Shown here: positions 26,327-35,594 of the stretch, one piece after another
Layout: each line of letters starts with the position of its first letter
How positions within the stretch are numbered: the stretch's first letter is position 1
Source of the DNA: Noviherbaspirillum suwonense
GTDB taxonomy: Bacteria > Pseudomonadota > Gammaproteobacteria > Burkholderiales > Burkholderiaceae_D
DNA: 64,000 bases
Assembly (NCBI RefSeq): GCF_900182955.1
Contig: NZ_FXUL01000010.1
Span: 1-64,000, forward strand
Reading direction: 5' to 3'
Made by a program: the position numbers and the translations under genes
The notes under the pieces: generated by a model
Databases searched by the model: none
The model's input: the letters and a program-made list of their open reading frames with translations, nothing else
Told to the model about the DNA's origin: nothing

Positions 26327-26491
26327 GGCTTCGTCGCAAAAAGCGGCCATTCTACACGGCGAAAACCTGAACCAGGACAAGCTTGCCAGCCTTGCAACGG
26401 CTTCGCCGCCTGCATGCATCAAAGTGTTGTGCTATGTTCAACTTGACTCCGGCAAGCACGATCGTCCAATCACGAAGACAAGGAAAACACC

Positions 26492-27496
26492 ATGCAATAC
26501 CGCCGCCTCGGCAACAGCAACCTGCAAGTCTCCGCCCTCTGCCTGGGCACCATGATGTTCGGCGATCAGACCGACGAAGCCGAAGCCGGGCGCATCGTCG
26601 CCTCGGCGCGCGAGCATGGCATCAACTTCATCGACACGGCGGACGTCTATACCAAGGGCGCGTCGGAACTGATCGTCGGCCGCCTGCTGAACGGCCAGCG
26701 CGACGACTGGGTGCTGGCGACCAAGCTGGGCAACCCGATGAGCAGCCAGCCCAACAGCGGCCACTACTCGCGCAGCTGGATCGTGCGCGAAACCGAGAAC
26801 AGCCTGCGCCGGCTGGGCACCGACTACATCGACATCCTTTACCTGCACCGCGACTATCACGAGGAAAACCTCGACGAGGCGGTGCGCGCGCTGGGCGACC
26901 TGATCCGCGCCGGCAAGATCCGCTCGTTCGGCCTGTCCAACTTCCGCGGCTGGCGCATCGCCGAGGTGGTGCGCGCCTGCGAACGGGCCAACGTGCCGCA
27001 GCCGGTGGTCTGCCAGCCGTATTACAACCTGCTGAACCGCATGCCGGAAGTGGAGATCCTGCCGGCCTGCGCGCATTACGGCCTGGGCGTGGTGCCGTAC
27101 AGCCCGATCGCGCGCGGCGTGTTGAGCGGCAAATACCTGCCCGGCCAGAAGCCGCCCGAGGACAGCCGCGCAGGCCGCAACGACAAGCGCATGATGGAAA
27201 CCGAATTCCGCGACGAGTCGCTGCTGATTGCGCAGGCGCTCAGGGAGCACTGCGACCGCCGCTGCGTGCAGCTGAGCCATTTCGCAACCGCCTGGGTGCT
27301 GGCCAACCGGCATATCAGCTCGGTCATCGCCGGACCGCGGACGCTGGCGCAGATGGAAGATTATTATGCGGCGCTGGACCTGCGCCTGGACGCGGCCGAG
27401 GAGTCGATGGTCGACGGCCTGGTGCGGCCCGGCCATGCGTCGACGCCCGGCTACAACGACCCGAGCTATCCGTTCTTCGGGCGGGTGACGGGCTGA
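26492..27496 (+). CDS. aldo/keto reductase
   Basis: A 334-aa NADPH-dependent oxidoreductase of the AKR superfamily (Kv-beta/YdhF-like branch). The catalytic tetrad is present: Asp and Tyr in FIDTADVYTKG (about 48-58), Lys in LATKLGN and His in LYLHRDY; the cofactor-binding end is SSVIAGPRTLAQMEDYY. Substrate unknown. Ribosome site AAGGAAAA before ATG 26492. Single gene convergent with dinB, 31 bases apart. Confidence 0.9.
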   Translation: MQYRRLGNSNLQVSALCLGTMMFGDQTDEAEAGRIVASAREHGINFIDTADVYTKGASELIVGRLLNGQRDDWVLATKLGNPMSSQPNSGHYSRSWIVRETENSLRRLGTDYIDILYLHRDYHEENLDEAVRALGDLIRAGKIRSFGLSNFRGWRIAEVVRACERANVPQPVVCQPYYNLLNRMPEVEILPACAHYGLGVVPYSPIARGVLSGKYLPGQKPPEDSRAGRNDKRMMETEFRDESLLIAQALREHCDRRCVQLSHFATAWVLANRHISSVIAGPRTLAQMEDYYAALDLRLDAAEESMVDGLVRPGHASTPGYNDPSYPFFGRVTG

Positions 27497-27527
27497 GCGC
27501 CAGGGGCTGAATGCCGGACGCCGAAGC

Positions 27528-28676
27528 TCAGGCCAGCGACAGTTCGCCCTGGCTGGGACCCGGCGTGTCGCCGGCCGCGCCGCGCGGCGTCAGCGCGGTG
27601 ACGCGCACGCCGAGCAGTCGCAGCCGCTTTTCCAGCGGCACGCGGCGCAGGCATTCGCCGGCCGCCCGGCGGATCGCTGCCGCGTCATCGGTCGACGCCG
27701 GCAGCGTGACATCGCGGGTGACGGTGCGGAAGTCGTCATAGCGCAGCTTGATGCCGATGGTGCGCCCCACGTAGCCCTTGCGCTTCAGGTCCTCGGCCAC
27801 CTTGACGCACAGCGCGGTGAAGATGCCCGACAGCGTGTCGCGGTCATGCCGCGCATGCAGGTCGCGCTCGAACGTGGTTTCTCGGCTCAGGGACTTGGGC
27901 TCGGAACTGGTCACCACCGGGCGCTCGTCCAGCCCCTGCGCCACATCCTGCAGCCACAGCGCGTAGCTGCGGCCGAAATGGGCCTGCAGAAGGCCGGCGT
28001 CGACATGCGCGAGGTCGGCGATGGTGTGCAGGCCCAGCCCCGCGAGTTTTTCCACGGCCTTTGGGCCGATGCCATTGACCTTCTTCACATGCAGCGGCCA
28101 GATGCGGGTCTCGATATCGGCCGGCGTCAGTATCGTCACGCCGTCCGGCTTGTCGAGGTCGGAGCAGATCTTGGCCAGCAGCTTGTTGGGCGCGACGCCG
28201 ATCGAGCAGGACAGGCCGGTGGCGTCCCGCACCGCCTGTTTCAGCCGCCGCGCCAGCGTTTCGGTCTCTTCGTCGTGGCTGCTGAGGTCGAGGTAAATTT
28301 CATCGATGCCGCGGTCTTCCATTTCGGGCGCGATCTCCGCCACGGCCGCCTTGAACAGCTGCGAGTAATGGCGGTAGGCCTTGAAGTCGGTCGGCAGCAG
28401 CACCGCGTCGGGAGCCAGCCTGGCGGCCTTCATCACGCCCATCGCGGAGAACACGCCGAGCGCACGCGCTTCATAGGTCGAGGTGGTGACGACGCCGCGG
28501 CCGACGTAATTGCGCAGCAGCGAATAGCTGTGCGTGCCGTCGGGCTGGGGCACCGGCTGGTGCGCCGAGCCGCCGCCGATCACGACTGCGCGGCCGCGCA
28601 GTTCGGGATAGCGCAGCAGTTCGACCGACGCGTAGAACGCGTCCATGTCGAGGTGGGCGATGCGGCGGGCAGGCAT
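27528..28676 (-). CDS. dinB: DNA polymerase IV
   Basis: A 382-aa Y-family translesion polymerase. Metal-binding motifs HLDMDAFYASVE (start) and RGIDEIYLDLS, then CSIGVAPNKLLAKICSDLDKPDG, the helix-hairpin-helix VNGIGPKAVEKLAGLG, and the little-finger domain. Compared with E. coli it has a short insertion after RAVVIGGG (about 20 residues, QPVPQPDGTHSY). The last residues QGELSLA resemble a beta-clamp binding peptide. Last gene of a leftward series that starts at rep. Confidence 0.94.
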   Translation of the reverse strand: MPARRIAHLDMDAFYASVELLRYPELRGRAVVIGGGSAHQPVPQPDGTHSYSLLRNYVGRGVVTTSTYEARALGVFSAMGVMKAARLAPDAVLLPTDFKAYRHYSQLFKAAVAEIAPEMEDRGIDEIYLDLSSHDEETETLARRLKQAVRDATGLSCSIGVAPNKLLAKICSDLDKPDGVTILTPADIETRIWPLHVKKVNGIGPKAVEKLAGLGLHTIADLAHVDAGLLQAHFGRSYALWLQDVAQGLDERPVVTSSEPKSLSRETTFERDLHARHDRDTLSGIFTALCVKVAEDLKRKGYVGRTIGIKLRYDDFRTVTRDVTLPASTDDAAAIRRAAGECLRRVPLEKRLRLLGVRVTALTPRGAAGDTPGPSQGELSLA

Positions 28677-28691
28677 GGGCAGGTCTTTACG

Positions 28692-29117
28692 TCAACGGTC
28701 AACCCACGGATCGACCAGGTCGAGGCGGATGCCCTGGAAATCCTTGACGTTGCGGGTAGCGAGAGTGAATCCCGGAAGGGCGCGGCAGATCGCGGCGATC
28801 TGCGCGTCGGCCATGCTGATCGGACTGCCTGCCGACTGCCGTTCGCAGACCACGTCGGCATAGCAGATCGCGGCGGCTTCGTCGAACGGGAGAATGCGTC
28901 CCGCAAACTCTTCCCGGATGATGGCGGTGCCAAGCTCAAGGAGGCCAGCCTTGCGCTTGCCTTCCGGCAGGCGCGCAATGCCGTAGCGCAGCTCGGCGAC
29001 GGTGATGGCGGTAATGAAAAGGCTGTCCGCTTCCTGCCCGTCGAGCCAGTCGACGACGCCCTGCGCGGGCACAGGCCGCATCAGCTCCGCCAGCACGCTG
29101 GTGTCGAGCACGAGCAT
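28692..29117 (-). CDS. PIN-domain toxin (FitB/VapC type)
   Basis: A 141-aa PIN-domain ribonuclease. Acidic active-site residues are visible: Asp5 (LVLDTSVLAEL), Glu42 (TVAELRYG), Asp104 (SMADAQIAA) and Asp126 (NVKDF). The sequence is close to the FitB/VapC group. Start 29117 lies one base after the antitoxin stop. It lies between DUF2288 and dinB. Confidence 0.9.
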   Translation of the reverse strand: MLVLDTSVLAELMRPVPAQGVVDWLDGQEADSLFITAITVAELRYGIARLPEGKRKAGLLELGTAIIREEFAGRILPFDEAAAICYADVVCERQSAGSPISMADAQIAAICRALPGFTLATRNVKDFQGIRLDLVDPWVDR

Positions 29118-29118
29118 G

Positions 29119-29358
29119 TCAGAAGTCGGCCGGGCGAGGCGCGTCGGCGCGCGGCGGCAACTCGAGGTCGACCCCATTCACCGCCTTGAAACGCGCGCTG
29201 ATGCGGCTGCCCAGGCCCTTGGCCGAGGGTGCGCCGGTCAGGGCCTTGCGCAGGATGCAGCGGACTTCCTCCTCCATTGAATTTCCGTGGACTGCCGCCT
29301 CGACGCGCAGTCTCGCCTTCAATTCCTCATCGAGGTTCCTGATGGTCAGACTCGCCAT
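29119..29358 (-). CDS. FitA-type ribbon-helix-helix antitoxin
   Basis: A 79-aa antitoxin: N-terminal ribbon-helix-helix (MASLTIRNLDEELKARLRVEAAVHGNSMEEEVRCIL) followed by a flexible, Pro/Arg-rich tail that would block the PIN toxin. FitA proteins start in the same way. The in-frame extension to 29388 lacks a ribosome site. Toxin-antitoxin genes are coupled (TGACATG junction). Confidence 0.88.
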   Translation of the reverse strand: MASLTIRNLDEELKARLRVEAAVHGNSMEEEVRCILRKALTGAPSAKGLGSRISARFKAVNGVDLELPPRADAPRPADF

Positions 29359-29412
29359 GACATTTTCCTCCGCGATCAATGCATGCAATGATAGCAGCCG
29401 GAAAGTCGGCTC

Positions 29413-29742
29413 TCAATGCAGGCCGCTCATCCCTGCCACCCGCTCCACCCTCTGCACCAGCACCCACGGCTTGACCACCACCGCCCACATTTCCAGGTCC
29501 ACCTGCAGCCATGCCGCGGCCTGGATATCGCTGACGCGGGCCAGGCGGCCGTCGGCCATCCATTTCTTCACCGCCGCGGCGTCGTCGCGGGCGATGGCGA
29601 CCGCGACTGCGATCAGGTCCAGCGTCTCGTCGACCGCGACGACGTTGCCGCCGGCGTAATGGCGCTGCAGTTCGGTCCATCTGAGTTTCGAGGTTTCCTG
29701 GTTGAGCCGTGTCTTCAGCTCGGCGTCCTTGTCCTGTTCCAT
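29413..29742 (-). CDS. DUF2288 family protein
   Basis: A 109-aa conserved protein of unknown function (DUF2288), with the family core KLRWTELQRHYAGGNVVAV, IARDDAAAVKKWMADGRL and AWLQVDLEMWAVVVKPWVLVQ. No signal or membrane segment. It lies 7 bases after slyX in the rep-DUF2256-slyX-DUF2288 chain. Confidence 0.85.
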   Translation of the reverse strand: MEQDKDAELKTRLNQETSKLRWTELQRHYAGGNVVAVDETLDLIAVAVAIARDDAAAVKKWMADGRLARVSDIQAAAWLQVDLEMWAVVVKPWVLVQRVERVAGMSGLH

Positions 29743-29749
29743 GGCGATG

Positions 29750-29959
29750 TCAGTAGTGTGGTGGTGGTTCATGCGCGTTGAGCCCGTCGCCGCCGCTGCC
29801 CTGCCCGGCTTCGGCAATGCGCTTGGCGAGCAGGCCGCACAGCGCTTCGAGTTCATCGATGCGGCGCTGCTGCCGGTAGACCGTGCTGTTGAGCGAGTCG
29901 AGCAGGTCTTCCTGCCGCGCCAGTTTGATTTCGATGTCGACCAGGCGTTCGTCATCCAT
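29750..29959 (-). CDS. slyX: SlyX homologue
   Basis: A 69-aa coiled-coil protein of the SlyX family: IEIKLARQEDLLDSLNSTVYRQQRRIDELEALCGLLAKRI, ending with the typical proline/histidine tail EPPPHY. Function unknown even in E. coli. Its start overlaps the DUF2256 stop by 8 bases. Confidence 0.9.
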   Translation of the reverse strand: MDDERLVDIEIKLARQEDLLDSLNSTVYRQQRRIDELEALCGLLAKRIAEAGQGSGGDGLNAHEPPPHY

Positions 29960-30134
29960 GCTGCTTTCCTCCGGTTTTATTCGATGTGTTCCTGCCGGTG
30001 CGGCAGGCGTCGGAACAGTAGCGCACGGTGTCCCAGTTCAGCGCCCACTTGCGGCGCCAGGTGAACGGCCGGCCGCAGGCGGCGCATACCTTGACCGGCA
30101 GGCCATGCGGATTGCGCACCGCGCCGGCCTTCAT
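29952..30134 (-). CDS. DUF2256 small zinc-binding protein
   Basis: A 60-aa protein with four cysteines in the DUF2256 arrangement, CAACGRPFTWRRKW ... RYCSDAC, likely binding one zinc. ATG 30134 overlaps the rep stop (ATGA), and its end overlaps slyX by 8 bases. Function unknown. Confidence 0.85.
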   Translation of the reverse strand: MKAGAVRNPHGLPVKVCAACGRPFTWRRKWALNWDTVRYCSDACRTGRNTSNKTGGKQHG

Positions 30135-32179
30135 GACGCCCTGGGCTTCTGCAGCAGCGCCTTCAGGTTGGCCAGCCGGTTCTGCGGCGTGATGGTCTCG
30201 GCCTCGGTCGGCACCGCGTCGCCCTCGTCGAGCTTCATCTCCTTGATGAAGCGCGACATGTCGCAGTTGATGCTTTCCCGCGCCCGCTTGCGCTTCTTGC
30301 ACCAGGTGATGTGCAGTGTGCGCTGGGCGCGGGTGATGCCGACATACATCAGCCGCCGTTCTTCCTGGATGCGCGCGCCCATCAGCTCCATCGGCGCGTC
30401 CGGGTCGCCCTTGTGCGGCAGGATGCCCTCCTCCACGCCGACCAGGAACACGTGCGGGAACTCCAGCCCCTTGGACGCATGCAGCGTCGACAGCCGCACC
30501 GCGTCCGGCTCCTCGTCCTTCCCTTCGAGCATGGTCATCAGCGCGACCATCTGGGTCAGGTCCAGCAGGCTTTTCTCGGCACTTGCGCCGTCGCGGCCGC
30601 CGGTGCCCTTTTCCTTCAGCCAGCTGGTGAAGTCGATCACGTTCTGCCACTTGCCCTGCGCGCCGCGGTCGTCGAAGGCGTCGTACAGGTAGGCTTCGTA
30701 GTTGATCGCCTTCATCATGTCGTCCAGCACTTCGCCTGCGGTCTCGCCGGGCCGGTGCGCGCGCGACTCGAGCTGGTTGATGAAGGTGGCGAAGTCGCGC
30801 AGCGGCGTCAGCTGCCGCTCCGGCAGCTTGGCCTCGATGCCGCCCTTGAACACCGCCTCGAACAGCGAGCACTGCCACTGGCCGGCGAAATTGCCCAGCA
30901 CTTCCAGCGTCGACTTGCCGACGCCGCGCTTGGGCGTCGTCACCGCGCGGATGAAGGCCGGGTCGTCGTCCGAGTTCGCCACCAGCCGCAGGTAGCTCAT
31001 GATGTCCTTGATCTCGGCGCGGTCGAAGAAGCTCTGGCCGCCCGACATCACATACGGGATGCGCTCGCGCCGCAGCGCCTGCTCGAACACCCTGGCCTGG
31101 TGGTTGCCGCGGTACAGGATCGCGTAGTCCGAGAACTTGCCGCGCCGCTCGAAGCGGTGGGCCGACAGCATGATGGCGACCTGGTCGGCCTCGTGCTCGT
31201 CGTCCTGCATGGCCAGCACCTTGACCGGGTCGCCGAGGCCGTGCTCGGACCAGAGCGCCTTCTCGAACAACTTGGGATTATTGGCAATGACCGAGTTGGC
31301 CGCCTGCAGGATGCGGGTGCTGGAGCGGTAGTTCTGCTCGAGCTTGATCACCTTCAGGTCGGGGAAGTCGACCTGCAGCGTGCGCAGGTTCTCGATCGTC
31401 GCGCCGCGCCACGCATAAATGGCCTGGTCGTCGTCGCCCACCGCGGTGAACATCGGCTTCTTGCCCACGCCCGTCACCAGCAGCTTGACCAGCTCGTACT
31501 GGCAGGTGTTGGTGTCCTGGTATTCGTCGACCAGCAGGTAGCGCAGCTTGCGCTGCCACTTGTCGCGCACCGTGTCGTTGGACTGGAACAGCTGCACCGG
31601 CAGCCGGATCAGGTCGTCGAAGTCGACCGCCTGGTAGGACGCCAGCGTGGCCACGTAGTCGCGGTAGATGCGCGCGGCCTGGGCCTCGTCCTCCGTCACG
31701 GCCTGCCTGATGGCGGTGTCGGCATCGACCAGGCCGTTCTTCCACAGCGAGATGGTGTTCTGGATGCGGCGGATCAGCTGCTTGTCGGTCGTCATCGCCA
31801 TGTCCTGCACCAGCGAGAAGCAGTCGTCGCTGTCCATGATGGAGAAGCGGTCCTTCAGGCCCAGCTCGCGCGCCTCGCGCCGCAGGATCTGCACGCCCAG
31901 CGAGTGGAAGGTGGACACGGTGAGCTGCTTGGCCAGCCGCGGCTCCTTGAGCAGCTTGGCGATGCGCTCCTGCATTTCGAGCGCGGCCTTGTTGGTGAAG
32001 GTCAGCGCGGCGATGTGGCGCGCATCGTAGCCGCACTCCTCGATCAGGTGCGCGATCTTTTGCGTGATGACCCGGGTCTTGCCGGAGCCGGCGCCGGCCA
32101 GCACCAGGCACGGCCCGTCCATGTACTTGACGGCTTCGCGCTGCGGGGCATTCAGGCCAAACTGGGGGGTGGTGGACAT
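30131..32179 (-). CDS. rep: ATP-dependent DNA helicase Rep
   Basis: A 682-aa superfamily 1A 3'-5' helicase that clears proteins ahead of replication forks. Motifs: LNAPQREAV (Q motif), LAGAGSGKT (Walker A), LVDEYQDTN (Walker B), AVGDDDQAIYAWRGA, LEQNYRSS, STLHASKGLEF and YVGITRAQRTL. The length fits Rep (about 670 aa) better than UvrD (about 720). The start at 32179 is the conserved N-terminus; the longer ORF has no homology. First gene of a leftward chain with DUF2256, slyX and DUF2288. Confidence 0.93.
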   Translation of the reverse strand: MSTTPQFGLNAPQREAVKYMDGPCLVLAGAGSGKTRVITQKIAHLIEECGYDARHIAALTFTNKAALEMQERIAKLLKEPRLAKQLTVSTFHSLGVQILRREARELGLKDRFSIMDSDDCFSLVQDMAMTTDKQLIRRIQNTISLWKNGLVDADTAIRQAVTEDEAQAARIYRDYVATLASYQAVDFDDLIRLPVQLFQSNDTVRDKWQRKLRYLLVDEYQDTNTCQYELVKLLVTGVGKKPMFTAVGDDDQAIYAWRGATIENLRTLQVDFPDLKVIKLEQNYRSSTRILQAANSVIANNPKLFEKALWSEHGLGDPVKVLAMQDDEHEADQVAIMLSAHRFERRGKFSDYAILYRGNHQARVFEQALRRERIPYVMSGGQSFFDRAEIKDIMSYLRLVANSDDDPAFIRAVTTPKRGVGKSTLEVLGNFAGQWQCSLFEAVFKGGIEAKLPERQLTPLRDFATFINQLESRAHRPGETAGEVLDDMMKAINYEAYLYDAFDDRGAQGKWQNVIDFTSWLKEKGTGGRDGASAEKSLLDLTQMVALMTMLEGKDEEPDAVRLSTLHASKGLEFPHVFLVGVEEGILPHKGDPDAPMELMGARIQEERRLMYVGITRAQRTLHITWCKKRKRARESINCDMSRFIKEMKLDEGDAVPTEAETITPQNRLANLKALLQKPRAS

Positions 32180-32381
32180 GCGGGGAGGTACCTCGAAAAG
32201 AAGCAGGCTATTGTAGCGGTTAGCGGGAAACCGGTCCGGCGCGGCGCGATCGGCAGCGGCGATGCGCTCCGGCCACCAGGTCCGGCGAATGCATGCCCGC
32301 ACCCCGATGCACTCATGGTAAAGTCCCCTCTTCCCCAAATTCCGATCGAGCGCCGCAGGCTGTCCACGGCGCGCTGCTGCC

Positions 32382-32849
32382 ATGAAATTTTCCCATCTCG
32401 TTGAAATCAACGACCCCCTGAATCCCCTGATCGAGCCGCTGTCGCGCGCGCAACTCTGGCGCGGGCTGGTGCTGCGGGCCGAGCAGCCCAAGATGTTCGT
32501 GCCGCATCTCGACGCCTGCGACATCCTGGAAAAATCGGCCGCGCTGGTCGAGCGCGAATTGCGCTATGGCGAAACGGTGATCCGCGACCGCGTCAGCTAC
32601 CTGCCGCAGATGCAGGTGCATTACCACGTGCCGCAGCAGAACGACATCCCGATGTCGGACCTGACCATGACGATCGAGGAGCCGCAGCCGGGCGTGCTGT
32701 ACGTGCGCTTCATCTACGACGACCACAAGACCGGCGAAGACCCGGCGGAAGCCTTCTACAACGAGTTCCGCCGTTCGGCCTACCAGGAGTCCGACATCGA
32801 CACCATACGCACGGTCAGGGAGCTGGCCGGGAACGGCTCGCTGGGCTAG
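32382..32849 (+). CDS. SRPBCC/DUF1857 family (AtaL-like) protein
   Basis: A 155-aa protein of the START-like SRPBCC fold, DUF1857 branch: MKFSHLVEINDPLNPLI, LSRAQLWRGLVLRAEQP, VSYLPQMQVHYHVP and GVLYVRFIYDDHKTGEDP. The fold makes a hydrophobic ligand pocket; no catalytic residues are assured. Divergent from rep. Function unknown. Confidence 0.8.
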   Translation: MKFSHLVEINDPLNPLIEPLSRAQLWRGLVLRAEQPKMFVPHLDACDILEKSAALVERELRYGETVIRDRVSYLPQMQVHYHVPQQNDIPMSDLTMTIEEPQPGVLYVRFIYDDHKTGEDPAEAFYNEFRRSAYQESDIDTIRTVRELAGNGSLG

Positions 32850-32859
32850 GCGCCACGCC

Positions 32860-32885
32860 CGGACCCGGCCTGGCCGCCGGGTCCG
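32860..32885. terminator. stem-loop between DUF1857 gene and helicase gene
   Basis: Perfect 10-bp stem CGGACCCGGC / GCCGGGTCCG with a 6-base loop, 11 bases after the DUF1857 stop. There is no T-run, so it is a possible terminator or mRNA 3'-end stabiliser for the convergent pair. Confidence 0.45.
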
Positions 32886-33042
32886 CGGCCGGCTGGAAAA
32901 GCCTGTCGCAGGGCGCCGGCAGCGTGCGCTGCATTGCGCCGCCCTCCGCGCCCGCGCCCGCGCCGCCGCAGCCCGAAAAAATGCTTGGTCAGGCGCGCCG
33001 CTGATGAAATTCCAGCTGCCTCGCCTGCTTCGTTTCCTTCCC

Positions 33043-35400
33043 CTACTTCGATTTGCCGCCCTTGCGATGCGGCTTGGCGCCGGCCTTCTTGTCTTCCACC
33101 CGGCGCTCGGCGCCGCGCTTGGGCACGGTCAGCGTGATCTTGCCGGAAGCCGGCTTGGCCGCGGCCGGCGGGCCGTCCGCATGGCTGATGCGCAGTTGCT
33201 GGCCGGCGACCCAGACGGTCTTCAGGTGCTGCAGCAATTCCTTGGGCATGCCTTCCGGCAGGTCCAGCACGCTGTGGTCGTCGAGTATCTCGATATGGCC
33301 GATGTACTTGGCGTCCAGCCCGGCTTCGTTGGCGATCGCGCCGACGATGTTGGCCGGCTTGACGCCATGCGCGTTGCCGACCTCGATCCGGTAGCGTTCC
33401 ATTCCGATGTCGCTCTTGGGCTTGCGCTCCTTGCGGGTCGCAGCGTCGCGTTCCGGCGCTTCCGCGCGCGGCGGGCGCTCGGTGCGCTCGGTGCGCTCGG
33501 TGCGCGGGGCTGGTTCACGTGCAGCCGGTTCACGTGCCGCGGCGGGCGCGGCGCGTTCGGTGCGCTCCGGCCGTTCGGTGCGCTCGGCGCGTTCCGGCCG
33601 CGGCGCGGCTTCACGGGCCACGGGCGCTGCCGCCGGGCTTGCCGCCTGCGCGCCGGCCCGGCTCAGGTGCAGCTGGCGGCCGGCGATGCGCACGCCCTGG
33701 AGCTTGCTGACGATGTCTTCCGGCAGGCCCTCGGGCATGTCGAGCAGCGTGTGGTCGTCGTTGATGTCGATGCGGCCGATGCTCTTGCCGTCTATCCCGG
33801 CTTCATTGGCGATCGCGCCGACGATATTGCCGGGCTTGACGCCATGCATCGCGCCGACCTCGATCCGGTAGCGGGCCATGCCGGCGTCGGAAGGCCGTTC
33901 GGTGCGCTCGCCGCGTTCCGCCCGTGGCGACGCCGGCCGGTCGCTGCGTTCGAAGCGTTCCGGACGCTCGGCGCGCTCGAAGCGCTCCGCACGTTCGGGC
34001 CGCTCGCTGCGTTCGGCGCGCTCGAAGCGAGCCGGCCTTTCCTCGCTGGCAAAACGTTCCGGCTGCGCATCACGGCGCGGCTTTTCCAGCAGCAGCGGCA
34101 CATCGCCGCGGGCCATGCTGGCCAGCGCGGCGGCGATTTCCACCGCCGGCACATTGCGTTCGCGCTCGTAGTCCTCGATCAGCGAGCGGTAGATGTCCAG
34201 CCCGCCGGCGGCCAGCGTATCGGCGATCTGGTCCTTGAAGCGCGCGATGCGCACGTCGTTGACCGCCTCGATGCTGGGCAGCGTCAGCGGCGACACCGGC
34301 TGCCGCGTCGCCCGCTCGATCACGCGCAAGAGGCCCTTCTCGCGCGGCGTGATGAACAGGATAGCCTCGCCGCTGCGCCCGGCGCGGCCGGTGCGGCCGA
34401 TCCGGTGGGTATAGCTTTCCGGATCGTGCGGCACGTCATAGTTGATCACGTGGCTGATGCGCTCCACGTCCAGCCCGCGGGCGGCGACGTCGGTCGCCAC
34501 CAGGATGTCGATCTTGCCATCCTTCAGCATCTGGATCGTGCGCTCGCGCTGCTGCTGGTTGATGTCGCCGTTGATGGCCGCCGCCGAGAAGCCGCGCGCC
34601 TGCAGCTTGCCGGCCAGCTCCTCGGTGCCCAGCTTGGTGCGGGCGAAGATGATCATGCCGTCGAAGGTTTCCGCTTCCAGGATGCGGGTCAGCGCGTCGA
34701 GCTTCTGCATGCCGCTGACCAGCCAGTAGCGCTGGCGGATGTTGTCGGCGGTGCCGGTCTTGGCGGCGATCGTCACTTCCTGCGGGTTCTGCAGATAGGT
34801 CTGCGCGATGCGCTTGATCGCCGACGGCATGGTGGCCGAGAACAGCGCGGTCTGGCGCGACGCCGGGGTTTTCTGCAGGATGGTCTCGACATCGTCGATG
34901 AAGCCCATGCGCAGCATTTCATCGGCCTCGTCCAGCACCAGCGTCTTCACCTGCGACAGGTCCAGCGAATTCTTTTCCAGGTGGTCGATCACCCGTCCCG
35001 GTGTACCCACCACCACGTGCACCCCGCGCCGCAGCGCGCTCAGCTGCGGGCCGTAGCTCTGGCCGCCGTAGATCGGCAGCACGTGAAAGCCGGGGATATG
35101 CGTCGCATAGCGCTGGAAGGCCTCGGCCACCTGGATCGCCAGTTCCCGCGTCGGCGCCAGCACCAGCGCCTGCGGCGCGCTCTGGCGGATGTCGAGGCGC
35201 GCCAGGATGGGCAGCGCGAAGGCGGCGGTCTTGCCGGTGCCGGTCTGCGCCTGCCCCAGCACGTCGCGGTTGGACATCAGCAGCGGGATGGTGGCGGCCT
35301 GGATCGGCGACGGCGTCTCGTAGCCCAGCTCGTTCAGTACGCGCAGGATGGGTTCGCCAAGGTTCAATTCGGCAAACAGCGGGAAGGGTGTTTCAGACAT
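33043..35400 (-). CDS. deaD: DEAD-box RNA helicase with two DbpA-type RNA-binding domains
   Basis: A 785-aa helicase of the DeaD/CsdA family. Core (about 1-370): AQTGTGKTAAF, PTRELAIQ, DEADEML, FSATMP, VATDVAARGLDVERI and HRIGRTGRAG. After it come two copies of the DbpA RNA-recognition domain, near residues 506-585 and 665-745, sharing YRIEVG, HGVKP, NIVGAIANEAG and LDLPEG-like stretches. The linkers are long Arg/Glu/Pro repeats (ERPERAERFER type), likely disordered. E. coli DeaD has one such domain and about 630 aa. It remodels rRNA and mRNA, typically in the cold. ATG 35400 is preferred over an upstream GTG at 35412. Confidence 0.92.
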   Translation of the reverse strand: MSETPFPLFAELNLGEPILRVLNELGYETPSPIQAATIPLLMSNRDVLGQAQTGTGKTAAFALPILARLDIRQSAPQALVLAPTRELAIQVAEAFQRYATHIPGFHVLPIYGGQSYGPQLSALRRGVHVVVGTPGRVIDHLEKNSLDLSQVKTLVLDEADEMLRMGFIDDVETILQKTPASRQTALFSATMPSAIKRIAQTYLQNPQEVTIAAKTGTADNIRQRYWLVSGMQKLDALTRILEAETFDGMIIFARTKLGTEELAGKLQARGFSAAAINGDINQQQRERTIQMLKDGKIDILVATDVAARGLDVERISHVINYDVPHDPESYTHRIGRTGRAGRSGEAILFITPREKGLLRVIERATRQPVSPLTLPSIEAVNDVRIARFKDQIADTLAAGGLDIYRSLIEDYERERNVPAVEIAAALASMARGDVPLLLEKPRRDAQPERFASEERPARFERAERSERPERAERFERAERPERFERSDRPASPRAERGERTERPSDAGMARYRIEVGAMHGVKPGNIVGAIANEAGIDGKSIGRIDINDDHTLLDMPEGLPEDIVSKLQGVRIAGRQLHLSRAGAQAASPAAAPVAREAAPRPERAERTERPERTERAAPAAAREPAAREPAPRTERTERTERPPRAEAPERDAATRKERKPKSDIGMERYRIEVGNAHGVKPANIVGAIANEAGLDAKYIGHIEILDDHSVLDLPEGMPKELLQHLKTVWVAGQQLRISHADGPPAAAKPASGKITLTVPKRGAERRVEDKKAGAKPHRKGGKSK

Positions 35401-35594
35401 GGCGGGACTCACAGATGGCGGAAGCGGTGGAAAAACAAGGGACGTAGTCTACTCTGTTGAGCGCGGCGGAGGTGGCTTGTGGGACAAGGATGCGCCGGAA
35501 GGCGCAGGCGGGAGCCGGCAAATCCATCCGGGTTGCCGGCCGGCCACGTTTTACCGGCGCGGCGCCGGCGGCCAAACGCGCAAGGATGCAGGCG

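Noticed and set aside
30311-32404. 697-codon open frame on the plus strand
   Set aside because: Shadow of rep; the composition (Val/Leu/His/Arg) is an artefact of third-position GC on the other strand.
33004-35460. 818-codon open frame on the plus strand
   Set aside because: Shadow of the DEAD-box helicase gene, whose repeated Arg/Glu codons keep the other strand open; no domain visible.
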